From: Montifringilla adamsi
Lineage: Eukaryota; Chordata; Aves; Passeriformes; Passeridae
DNA length: 64,000 nucleotides
Reading direction: 5' to 3'
NCBI GenBank assembly: GCA_017590115.1
Contig: JAGGNK010008337.1
Location: forward strand, 6,253,609 to 6,317,608
In this document: positions 11,891 to 21,701 of the stretch, piece after piece
Position numbering within the stretch: position 1 is the stretch's first letter
Layout of the letters: the number at the start of each line of letters is the position of its first letter
Translations under genes and position numbers: made by a program
The notes under the pieces: generated by a model
What the model was told of the DNA's origin: nothing
The model's database searches: none
What the model saw: the letters and a program-made list of their open reading frames with translations, nothing else

Positions 11891-12852
11891 AATGACTGAG
11901 ATTAAAAGTTACTTCTGTTTCCAGCAGCCACTGGCAGAGGGCTGAAAAGGTTTGTGCAAGCACCACCATCACACCTACCTGAACTGTGGCAAACTCCCAG
12001 GGAGCCAGTGTGGCATTCCACTCCACTCTGCATTGAGTCATCTCTGAGTTGGGACACTTTCCTCCTTTCCTCTCTGAGCTAGGAATAGTTCCAGGAGCAG
12101 AAGACAGTTTTAGTCTGGATCAACTGCTGAATTTTTCAGCTTGTATTTTTATCTCTTCCATATGATGCTGATCCTGGAGAGGAGCCTAAGTTGAACATTC
12201 CTGCCTTTTTTCCCTGGGTCTTCTGCTGCACATAAAAAAAAAAATCAGGTCTGTGGGGTTATTGTGGAGACTCTGAAAAGCTCTTTCTCTTTTGCCTTTC
12301 TCCCTTGCCTCCTTTGCCTATGGCTGTAATGAACAGCAGCACTCACTGCAGAACTCAGGTACAACAGGGTAACAACATGCAGCACACGCACCCGGTATTT
12401 CGGAACTGCAATTAAGTCTTGGGAAAATGCTCCACTCATTTACATCACCAGACTAAACTGTGTTAAAATACTACTATATTGGAATTATGTTTTCCAAAAT
12501 AGTTGATTTAAAATAGGTTTGACTTCAAAGGATCTAAAAAGTCTCTTCTCAAAGTTTGTAATGCTGCAACAAATAAAAAATGAGAAGTGTATATCAAAAT
12601 ATTTTAAAAATTAGTCTTGTCATAATTGTCACTTAATAATGTGTATATGTTACATAATTTGACTAATTATCTCAACATATTTATGTGTTTAATGTGTTAT
12701 TTATTTACTATCAAAAATGACAATATCTAGATACAACTATAACCTTAGTGGTTAAACTGAAGCACTGTGCATTTGATTACTTATGAAACAATAGAATAAT
12801 GAGATCATATCAAAAGACATATCAAAAGCACAGAAACAATTTTCTTTCTTTG

Positions 12853-12884
12853 AATAGTTTAGCTATCACTAATAGTTTAGCTAT
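12853..12884. repeat. Short direct repeat AATAGTTTAGCTAT x2
   Basis: The 14-mer AATAGTTTAGCTAT occurs at 12853-12866 and 12871-12884, an 18-base period. It lies in AT-rich intergenic DNA and no function is suggested. Confidence 0.75.
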
Positions 12885-15800
12885 ATTCAGCTAATTGTTT
12901 GATGGAACAAAAGAGAGTTCCCTGACAAAGTGGACAAAAATCATCAAGCTGTGAGTAACACGAGTACATTGCCTTTCATCGTCATCTCCATTCACCCACT
13001 TGGACAAATGGGGCTTGTAGTTACTTGTTTCCTCTTTAGCACATTTGCCCGAGGCAACAAACCAAAGAAATCACAGGTAACAGTTTATCAAATGCTTTCA
13101 GGCAGTTAACTCCCACTCTTCTGTCACTCGGCATCATTTTATTAACAGAACCTTGACCCAGGTGTGCCATGAGCTTGAAAGTTCAGTAGGTGGGATGCAG
13201 CTGTCACATGAAAGATGGATGATGTGCATTTTATGTTTTCAATGCATGTTAGTGTATCTCAGAGTGGACGTGCTAATAAAAGATGACATCTTACCAGCGA
13301 TATTGCAGGAGCCTTGGGAAAAGGACTTGGAAGAGTTCCAGCATGTGATAGGAATGGACAGGAGGAGAGACTTCATGGTTAATGTACAGGGGCTGTAAGT
13401 TTCTATTTGAATTTCCAGCAGCACAAACGTGCATGGCACAGGGTTTATCAAAATCAGCAGGACCGTGTATAGTGCACAGTTTGCTACACAGGCAAGGTTT
13501 GAAAATAATAATGATGGCTGAAATAAATTTTCATTAAATATAAATAATTTATAAACACATTTTAGATTATTATATTGCTGTATTATTGGTGTAATAAATC
13601 AATTTTTTTAATAGCTACAGATATTATATGTTTAAAAAGATACTTTCACATACATGATGAACAAATTTTTTCTTAACATGTGAAACTGTCCACAATGTTC
13701 TGTTGCTTTCTGCTTTAATGAGGTAGAAATTGAGGAAATAATCTGAATATAGATCTGCATTTTAAATTTTTATCAATAAAATTGATATTTAAATTATGAA
13801 AATTTGAATTATTTAAGAACTTTTAAGACATCTTAATTTATCTTTTTCACTGTATTCAAAGAAAAAATGAACAGTGTAAAAACCAAATAACTGGTTTCCA
13901 CTGTAAACAATGAAAAGAGCAGCTTACTGCCATTTCCATACAAATTTTCTTCTTGTTAAACCTCACACCTTTTCTCACAAAAGTGCCCAGTGGCACTGGT
14001 GCTGCCCATGGTTCAACATCCACAAACACAGGCTCTGACCCTGCACCACGCCGTGCTTGTGAAGGTGGCACTAATTTGCCCTTCCTTCTTTGACATAGAA
14101 TTTTTCAAATGTTTTTAAGACTATCAAGACTTGGAACAGCCAACTTCCATTCCCATCCTCTCTATTTCTCCAGCAACAGACGTTTTGATCCTTTCTTTAA
14201 AATCTGCATCTCAAACCGACTCTCTCCTGGTGTGCCACGGCTCCCACAGCACAACTGACCTCCACGGACCCAGGGCTCATCCCGTGGCCCCAAACTGCCT
14301 CCTGCAGAGCCCCAGATCTGCTCAGCTTTGCTCTGCACTGGATCTGCTGTGCCACCACCTTTACTTTGGCCAGGATGGTTGATGGCACTGGAAAGGCTGC
14401 ATGTAGTGCCCTTAATTCTGGTTCGGTTGGATGATCCAGCAGTTTGGATCGAGGCTCTTGCTCTCCTTTGGTTCATTTATTCATTTCTGTAGCATGGTAT
14501 CCACTCTCATATTAATTTACATTTCCTATTATATCTCTAATGGGAGCTCTCTAACCAGTCATTACTTTATCCATATGTTAAATGTTCATTTTGCAGCTAT
14601 TAGTATTCTATCTAGGCTATATATCTCTTAAATACTAATCCTGGACATTGCCCAGTCTTCCTCTGCAGATTCTGAACCTAGTTCACCAGCCTTGGATGCA
14701 CTAAATACACACAGATCATTAGACCAACGCCAGTTTTCTGTTGGTGCTATTTTCATGGTCATTTTTTCAACAGAACTTTTTTAAGCCCTTCTGAGCATTG
14801 CTTTAGCCCTCAGTATATACATCTTGCTACAGCCTTCTCAGAAAATAATCTCCCAGTTTGCAGCAAGATTGGTTTTCATCCAAATACTGAAATGCTACTT
14901 TTTAGGTGAATTTTCCCACCATGTATGATAATGCTGATTGTTTCTCTGCCTTCAGGCCTCCAGAATCAACAAATGTAAGAAGACAGGTCATGCTCATATC
15001 AGTCAGTGGCACAATTTATTGCTTCTTCAGTGGGATCAATTGTATCACCAGCACCTGAAGAAAAAACATGTAAAACGCAGTAAGAATTTTCTTACTGGAA
15101 TTGTTACATTGGAACACTTCTGTTTTTAAGCTGAAGACCAGTTTTATTCCTGTCTTTTATCTTGTCTTTCATTTTGGTGCTGGTGTAAACATCAGGCTTA
15201 ATTTTCTTTCCTCTTTTATATATGTACATACTTGCTTTAGATATTTTCCAAAATTATGGCTGTTGTAGCTGCTTTTACAAATGAAACTGCAGAATGCATG
15301 CAGATGGCCTCTACAGGAAGAGAGCTAAGTTTTCTCTTTCTCCCCTTCTGGTCCAATAAACATTGATTTATAAAATGTGGAACAGATCCCACAGGACACC
15401 AGAATATTCAGTAGCCTGGTAAATATTCAATGATCTAGGATATGCATTCAAATATTTGCTCCACATAATAGATGTAAAAAGAAGAAAAGAAAAATTTACC
15501 TGTTGGTTTCTCTCTCATTTTTATTATCAAGATGAGAAAACTGTGCTTGGGCTGCCAAGGCACATCTCCTGGGCAAAGAGATCAGGTAAAGATAAAAACA
15601 ACTCTTCAATAGGTGGTCTAATATGAATGCTCAAATATGCTTTGTAAAGGGGACTCAGTCTAATTTATTAAAAGGTAAACTGGGTTCTTCCCTGCACCAC
15701 CGAGTGGGATAAGATTAACGATTTCACTGTAAGGAGCTGTACCAAGATTAATGTTTGTAGTAGAGATGCTAACGCTTGTGTTTAGCAGAAACTATGAGAA

Positions 15801-16399
15801 AAGAAGTGAAATGTTGCTAAGTTGTACTTCACCTTTCTTTGGTACACATGAAGCACAAGAGTGTATCACAAGAGAAAAGGCAGTCCTTGACCAAGGGCTG
15901 CACACAAGACATTCTCTGTATGATTTACCTGGAATTCCATATGAACAGATGTAGACCCCGTGTTTGACTCCAATCTGACATCTCTGTACCCCTGTGAACT
16001 GCTCTGTCTCGGTGAAGCTGTGTCAGATAATGGCACAGCGAGGCTGTGATGTGTCCTTTGTCACACCAGTCCCGCTCTAAGTGAAGCACCTGCTGCGCTC
16101 CAGGGCTAAATCCATTCATCTGCATGGGGAAGGGACTTTCCCTCCATGGGGGCACAAGTGAAGCTAAGAGCATCTATAAGTTGTACGGAGCCTTTTGCAT
16201 TTATTTATTTATTTAGTCCATGGGAGTTGGTGTGAAGGAGAAAATTACTTTTGTTACAGAGAAGGCTGAGCGGCACAGGGGCCAAGGTGCCTTCCTTGAG
16301 CCGTGGACCCAGGCGGACCTTGGCCTCTGCTGCAGCCGGCGGTGATTTTCACAATAAGTGGGACTAAGGGCAGGGGGTGTGGTGTAGGGATCCCAGGAG

Positions 16400-16830
16400 T
16401 CACAGAATCAAACGGGTTGGAAACGACCTTCGAGATCATGGAGTTCAACCTTGAGTTCAACCAAAAGGTTGTCAACTACAACATGGCACTGAGTGACATG
16501 TCCAGTCTTTTCCTAAACACCTCCAGGTGTGGTAACTCCACCACCTCTCTGGGAAGCCCATTCCAATGTCTAATCACCCTTTCTGCAAAGAAATTCCTCC
16601 CAGTGTCCAACTTGAACCTCCCTGGCCCAGCTAAAGACTATGTCCTCTTGTCCTGATGCTGGTTGAACGGGACCACACGGTGCCGCCTCCTTTCAGGGCG
16701 TTCTAGAGAGTGACAAGGCCACCTCTGAGCTTCCTTCTCCAGGCTGAACACCCCCGGCTCCCTCAGCTGCTCCTCGCAGGACTTGTGCTGCAGACCCTAC
16801 ACCGCTCTCATGCCCTTCTCCGCACACACC
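16400..16830 (-). mobile_element. CR1 LINE 3' portion, minus strand, next to the promoter
   Basis: Read on the minus strand, this is a long avian CR1 3' segment ending at 16401 in the CR1 tail (CACAGAATCAAACGGGTTGG on +). Diagnostic CR1 phrases on the + strand are CACCTCCAGGTGTGGTAACTC, GGGAAGCCCATTCCAATGTC and TTCTCCAGGCTGAACACCCC. The piece is about 430 bp, 5'-truncated on the side facing the MACROD2 CpG island, and less diverged than the other CR1 tails in the window. The open frame 16303-16656 on + lies in this repeat and its flank and is not a gene. Its truncated end sits within about 50 bases of the GC-rich promoter block. Confidence 0.85.
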
Positions 16831-17060
16831 AGCTCAGCCCCGCTCCCGGAAACCTCAGCCCGGCATTTGCAGCTCCAGCACCGTTTTTACCCCGGCCGGG
16901 GCAGTTTCCTGCCTCCCGGGCGCTTCAGGGCCTCACGGTGCCACCGGCCCGCGGGAGGAGCCGGCGAGCGGGCGAGCCCGGCCAGGCTCGGGCCCGGCCC
17001 CCGGCGCGGTCGCCCGGCAACAGCCCCGCCGCCCCGGGCACAGCCCGGTACCGCCGCAAC

Positions 17061-17110
17061 CCGGAAGCAGAGGGGCGGAGGAGGCGGGCGAGGGGCGGTG
17101 GCGGGGCGGG
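17061..17110 (+). promoter_or_regulatory. MACROD2: ETS site plus GC-box cluster
   Basis: CCGGAAG at 17061-17067 matches the ETS/GABPA core. It is followed by GGGGCGGAGG, AGGCGGGCG, GGGGCGG and GGGGCGGGAC up to 17110, typical Sp1/KLF sites. The cluster lies about 490-540 bases upstream of the start codon. The transcription start itself cannot be placed from sequence. Confidence 0.5.
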
Positions 17111-17294
17111 ACGGGACCGGGGTGTCCGCCCGCTCCCTCCCTCCCTCTCGCCCCGCGGGGGCTCCGAGCGCCAGCATCGCGCAGAGCACGCAGTGTCGCA
17201 CCCAAGCACCCGCCACGCCGTGTCCCCGCACCACACACTGCCCCAAATCCTGCCGAGCCGGCGCCGCCGCGCTCAGGCTCCTCCTAGTCCTTAC

Positions 17295-17319
17295 GGGAGG
17301 AGGAGGAGGAGGAGGAGGC
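17295..17319 (+). repeat. (GGA)n microsatellite in promoter/5' UTR
   Basis: About eight GGA units in a row sit inside the CpG island. On the minus strand this reads as a proline-coding run and explains the spurious long minus-strand frames. Confidence 0.85.
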
Positions 17320-17502
17320 GGCTGCTGAGCGGCGGCTGCCGGAGCCAACGGGCGGCGGGGAGCGGGGCGGGCGCTGCGGGGGTGTCGGGGTAGAGCGAGG
17401 CGTGACCCGGCTGACGGGCACCGTGCGGCGGGCGCGGAGCCGGAGCCGGACCCGGCGGGATCAGCAGCACCAGCAGCGGCGCGGGGCGTCGATATCGCTC
17501 GA

Positions 17503-17527
17503 CTCTGGCTCTGGCTCTGGCTCTGGC
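17503..17527 (+). repeat. (CTCTGG)4 hexamer repeat in the 5' UTR
   Basis: Four tandem CTCTGG units end 70 bases before the MACROD2 start codon, in the presumed 5' UTR. Such repeats vary readily in length. Confidence 0.85.
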
Positions 17528-17597
17528 GCGGCGTCTCCTCCACCCCCTCGTGAGCCTGGGGAACCTGCAGCTCAAAGCCGCCGCCAGCCACACCACC

Positions 17598-17643
17598 ATG
17601 TACTCCGGCAACAAGCGGAAAAAGCTGTGGCGGGAGGAGAAAG
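17598..17643 (+). CDS. MACROD2: MACROD2 coding exon 1 (N-terminus)
   Basis: The exon encodes MYSGNKRKKLWREEK and ends with one base of the next codon at AAAG|GTATTA (phase 1). It matches the human MACROD2 N-terminus in length and nearly in sequence. The start is supported by a purine at -3 (CACCACCATG), in-frame stops upstream at 17403 and 17412, and the absence of any earlier ATG in the CpG island. The product is a mono-ADP-ribosyl hydrolase with a macrodomain. Family knowledge says it removes ADP-ribose from acidic residues of modified proteins and deacetylates O-acetyl-ADP-ribose, acting in nucleus and cytoplasm. This short, lysine- and arginine-rich exon precedes the macrodomain. The bases just upstream are 5' UTR whose beginning is not defined. 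Confidence 0.95.
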
Positions 17644-20600
17644 GTATTATCGCCCTTCTCGGTAGCCGGGCCCGCTTCTCCCGCCTTTAAGCCCACGCTG
17701 AGCCGGGAGGGAGCCAGGGAAGGGGGGGTGGTCCCGGTGCCTTCAGAGCCGCGCCTCACCGGGGGGTGTCCGGCAGCGCTTGCCGCCGGCCGCGCCTTAA
17801 GGGACGGGGTGGGGAAGGGGGAACTCCGTGTTCCCTGCGTCTGTCCTGGGGTCTCCTGGCTGAACCAGCCTTCATGGCAGCCCGGGCGTGCGGGAATTGG
17901 GGATGTTTCCCCCAGACCTCGGCGTATCCGTGAGGAGTGGAGCCCCGGGGCGGAGGGAAGCGAGCGAGGGAGGGCGGTAAACAACCCCTCTCCGGAGGGC
18001 TGCCCGCCCCCAAGTCACCTTGTGGGAGTGTTTCAGGCCGAAAAGTTGGGCACATGCTCTCAAAACGTGCTTTTGCTCCGTTCAGTGGGTTTGTTTTCTG
18101 AGGGGAAGCGTGGTTTATTGGGATCATTGGTGTAATCAGTTCGGATTCTAGTGTCGTACAGCCGGGGTGAAATGTTTGGGGTGTGGGAGTCTCAGAGCAC
18201 CCCTACGTCCCATCTTTTGAACTATTTATGTATTTTTATGTGTATTTTAAGGACCCCGACCGATGTACTCTCGGTTTATAAAGCCTCTAAGTCAAACTCC
18301 AGAGCATGAAAACTGTGGGCCAAGCATTTGATGCATTGTTTTGTTGGTACTTTATGTTGATCCTGGGGAGACCGATTTAAAAATTAAGAAAAAAATTCAC
18401 AGAGTGGAAGTGCAACGTTTTTATCTGTGAGGAGGAAAGCTTCTTGCCCAGTGTATTCCAAGTAATGTAGTAATAGATGAGGAGAGGAAGAAATAGCTAT
18501 CCTAGGGTCATATTTTAAGTTCTCTTTTTGTCTTCCATCATCCTTGTGACTCTGTTTCAAGCTAAGAAGGCTGAAGACCGGTTCAGAGAACAGGATTCAA
18601 GTGCACATTTCTAAGGAAAAATTGTTAAAACAGAAATGAACTTATTTTTCTGTAGGGTAGTTGCTCCTGTCAAACTCCTCTCAAATGAAGTGAGTCTTTT
18701 TCTTTCAAACCATCTTACAATCCATGCTTCTGTAGTAAAGGTGAGGCAACAAATTTCTACCTGGCAGAAGTTTCTGTTTTCAGTGGAAAAAAAGTACAGT
18801 TAAATTGTCTCAAGCATTGTTTATGTGTGATCAATTACAACCGACTTTTCCCTTAATGCTGTATGTTTTACCTTTGAAAAATACAAGGGGCAGATGGGGA
18901 AAAGTTACTCTGGTGAATGTTATTATTACTCCCACTTGTCTCTTTCAGCTCTGTCATTGTGTGAATTCATAGCCTGGCAGGTGAACTCCAGCCCTTAGTA
19001 AGGAGGGCAGAGTGGAGGGTCTGGGAACTGGAGCTGCTGTGACACACTTTTGGTGTCTCAGTCCGCTATGAGGATGGTGGTCTCCATCAACATGGTGATG
19101 TTACTGAATGCAAATCAATGCTGCTGAAGGTTTTCCATCCAGGATGCATTTTTGAGTGCTAGCTGGCCACAACTCCCTGTGTCTTTGCCCAGTGAGAACG
19201 AAGAGCATGTGCCAGTCTTCTGCTCCAGTAACTGTTCCAGCACCATGCTGATGTTGGCCCTGAGTATTTTGAGGGAGGAGGGTAGAAAAAGCTTCTCTCT
19301 TCATTGCTGGCATTGCCCTTCAGTTTTTAGCCCTGTGGGACTGTTCTTATCAAGTACCTAGTTTACTAGGGAGGAAAACTACCGAAGCCCAACTTCTTTC
19401 CTTCTTTCCCAGTCAATACTTTGGAAATGAAATCTTGTCAGTTCTGCCTTCACCTTTCACAAGCATCCCTGAACCCCTGCAAAGCTGGCTGTGCTCACTG
19501 GCTCTGCTCTTCCCGTGAAGCTCTGAGTGCAGTTGCTCTCAGCCTTTTATATTCTGAAGCACTTCTTAAAATGAAAAAAAGCACTGATTGCTAAATATTG
19601 AGTTCAAACCCACTGACAATATGCTTGCTGTTCTTAATTACTTTCTTGGTAATTAAGGCTTGGTCCACGTCCTCTCAGGGGAGATCTTCCAGGAGGACAG
19701 CTGAAACGGAGCAGGAGCAGGAGTGGAGGTGATTTCAGAGCCTTAGACACAGGACTGGGCTGCCTGCAAACTTCCCAAGTTTGTGCCACAGGCAGAAACC
19801 TGTGCTGGTGGTGAAGGCTGTTGGGAGCATCCTCCGGGAGGTTTGTAAGACTCAATTTAAGTTCTTGCTGCTGACTCACGAGAGCAAACTTCTGTAAAAC
19901 CTTCCTGTAGAAAAGAACTTGTGTTTTGAAGGCACAAGACTGGCTCTGTCGCCTCTTCAGCTGAAGGCGCCTAGGCTGGCTCTGTTTGTCAGTCCCTCAA
20001 AACTGACACGCTCTCTCAGGTCTGCCCACCTGGAGGACTTCAGTGTGCATGTCACATACTTGGAGTTTTGTATCCCTGGAGCTTGGGTAACGGAGATGGA
20101 TATGGAGCTGTGCAGAATGGTGACCCTCATTATTCAGTTCTGATGGCAGGTGTAAATATCCCACTGAGATGCCAGGTTGAGTAAGGAGAGAGAAATGTTT
20201 TTGTCAAATGAAGATACTGATAATATTGTCAAAAAATACCAAGATGAACTTATTTTGTTAAGGAAGTCTGTGCTCAAAACTTGCCTTATTAGACTGTGCT
20301 GACTGCAGCCTACATAATTAGGAAACTTTATTTTGAAAAAAACACAAAAGAACTCCAAACCAGACCCCAGTCATTTTCTTTCTTGGTTTTTAAAGATTTG
20401 ACCTGAGAAGCAGTTTCCGTGTTCATCTTTTGCTGCTTCAACTTGAAATGAAAATGTTCTTTTTATGTCTACCTAGTCCTTTATGTAAAATGCAAATAAT
20501 ATAGGTCTAGCCTTTCCCCACACCCCTAAAGGTTCTCCAGTCACTGAAAAGCATTTATTACTGATTAACATGTCAAGAAAAACTGTTAGTGTGGTTAAAG

Positions 20601-21584
20601 TAGCACAGTGCTACTGGTGAAAACAGACTGAGAAATTTGGGTAGAGTATGGGTGTCTACTGGTCTTTTTATTTTCCCCTCTTCTTTTGGGAGGGAAAAAG
20701 CTCTTCATCTTGTGCTGAGCTAATACGAAGCATTGATGAGGTAGAGAGGGAAAAGAGGATGTTACTGCAAAAATGAGCTGAAGTGCTGAGGTTGCTTGCA
20801 GTTTTGGGTCATTGGGATGGCTTTTTTTTAATGTAAAAGTCCATTTATAGCAGGGTCTGAAGAAGAATGAAGTTGGCAGTTGCTGTCATACTTGTGCAAT
20901 GTTTGAGGCTTTACTTTTCACTAAACATCTGAAAAAAGAGGTGGTGACATTCTCAGTAGAAAACAAAAACAACTGGCCATATGTATTTTAGTGTGGTAAC
21001 CAGGTGCGTCCTATTAATACTCAAATGAAAATCTCTAAAGCTAAACTTACCTTTTTTACTATCCCAGACACCTGGCAATTGACAAAACATTTTCTGTAGC
21101 TCTGATCTCTTTTGTTATGTAGTAGCATTTCAATAATTTCCCACCATGCTCCCTACCTTCACTTGAATTTTTGGTTTTTTTTTTTTTTAGTTCTGGTTTA
21201 GAAATGCAAAGCCTACAGAACAGACTTTCATACCTGAAAACTCCCTACAAAACAAGAATTCCCTACTAAAGTTGCTGTTCTCTGATACAGGAATCAAAGT
21301 GGCAGGAAGAAGCAGCACAGCAGTGATGTGGGGAGGAGGTCTGGACAGCCCAGAGTGCAGGGAGAGGTGTTAACTTTGCAGAGCTGGGATAGCCAGAAAC
21401 AGGCGTGTGCATTTGTACAGCTGCACCGTGCTTAGCTGCTGTTGTAACTCCCTGCATCACTCGTGCTGGGTCCCCTCAAGTGGCATTTCGTTCATCAAGG
21501 GCGGTGCATTGGTCACTGTGGCTCGTCTGCAACAATGTATGAAAGCTTGCAAAACTTTTCTTGTTTCTCTTTTCCCCCAAACAG
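17644..21584 (+). other. MACROD2: MACROD2 intron 1
   Basis: This 3,941-bp intron opens with GTATTA and closes with a pyrimidine-rich TTTCTCTTTTCCCCCAAACAG acceptor region. The first 400 bases are still part of the CpG island. The rest is ordinary mixed-composition DNA, with a T-run at about 21174-21190. I see no repeat family, RNA gene or extra coding exon in it. Confidence 0.9.
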
Positions 21585-21701
21585 AGCGTTTGCTGAAGAT
21601 GACCTTGGAAGAAAGACGCAAAGAGTACTTGGGGGATTATGTTGCGTTACAAACTATTCCAACGTGGATGGAAGACTTAAAAAGTAAGAGTGAAAGTGAG
21701 G
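21585..21701 (+). CDS. MACROD2: MACROD2 coding exon 2
   Basis: The exon starts after AAACAG and, with the split codon from exon 1, reads ERLLKMTLEERRKEYL, then GDYVALQTIPTWMEDLKSKS, then ESE, and ends at GAG G|GTAAGT (phase 1). The first 16 residues are identical to human MACROD2. The second half is diverged (human has a different sequence after EYL), but the exon has the same 39-codon size. It encodes the helical segment in front of the macrodomain. The authentic donor GGTAAGTG is strong. A second donor-like GTAAGA lies inside the exon at 21684-21689. Its use would shorten the exon by 18 bases and keep the frame. Confidence 0.97.

Larger units (their letters stand above)
1..16400. other. Intergenic region upstream of MACROD2, LTR-rich
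   Basis: No protein-coding gene could be recognised here on either strand. The stretch is mostly AT-rich, with short low-complexity T-runs (for example 2169-2184 and 10901-10940). Three LTR-type repeats and one CR1 tail are listed separately. In mammals the neighbour upstream of MACROD2 is SEL1L2 on the opposite strand, and no Sel1-repeat coding sequence is visible here. The subregions 1100-4700, 8000-10200 and 10370-16390 show nothing I can support beyond the small repeats and the one weak ORF listed. Confidence 0.7.
16880..18030 (+). promoter_or_regulatory. MACROD2: CpG island: MACROD2 promoter and 5' UTR
   Basis: Base composition changes sharply at about 16880 to dense G+C with very frequent CpG, and returns to AT-rich sequence by about 18050. 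The island covers the region upstream of exon 1, exon 1 and the start of intron 1, as expected for a broadly expressed vertebrate gene. An ETS-type CCGGAAG site (17061-17067) and GC boxes (17071-17110 and 17358-17372) mark the likely core promoter. No TATA box was seen, which fits a CpG-island promoter. No ATG occurs on + between about 16812 and the MACROD2 start at 17598, so the annotated start is the first AUG of any transcript starting in the island. Long open frames here (for example 16887-17984 on the minus strand) come from GC bias. Confidence 0.85.

Noticed and set aside
1..16400. SEL1L2, the expected divergent neighbour in mammals
   Set aside because: No Sel1-like repeat coding exon could be recognised on the minus strand. 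It may lie outside the window, be absent in this lineage, or have exons too short to see by eye.
16303..16656. 117-codon plus-strand frame
   Set aside because: Most of it is the antisense reading of a CR1 3' segment.
16887..17984. 365-codon open frame on the minus strand across the CpG island, and overlapping + strand frames of 181 and 227 codons
   Set aside because: These arise from stop-poor GC-rich sequence, with proline/arginine runs from the GGA repeat, and they overlap the MACROD2 promoter and exon 1. No domain or splice evidence supports them.
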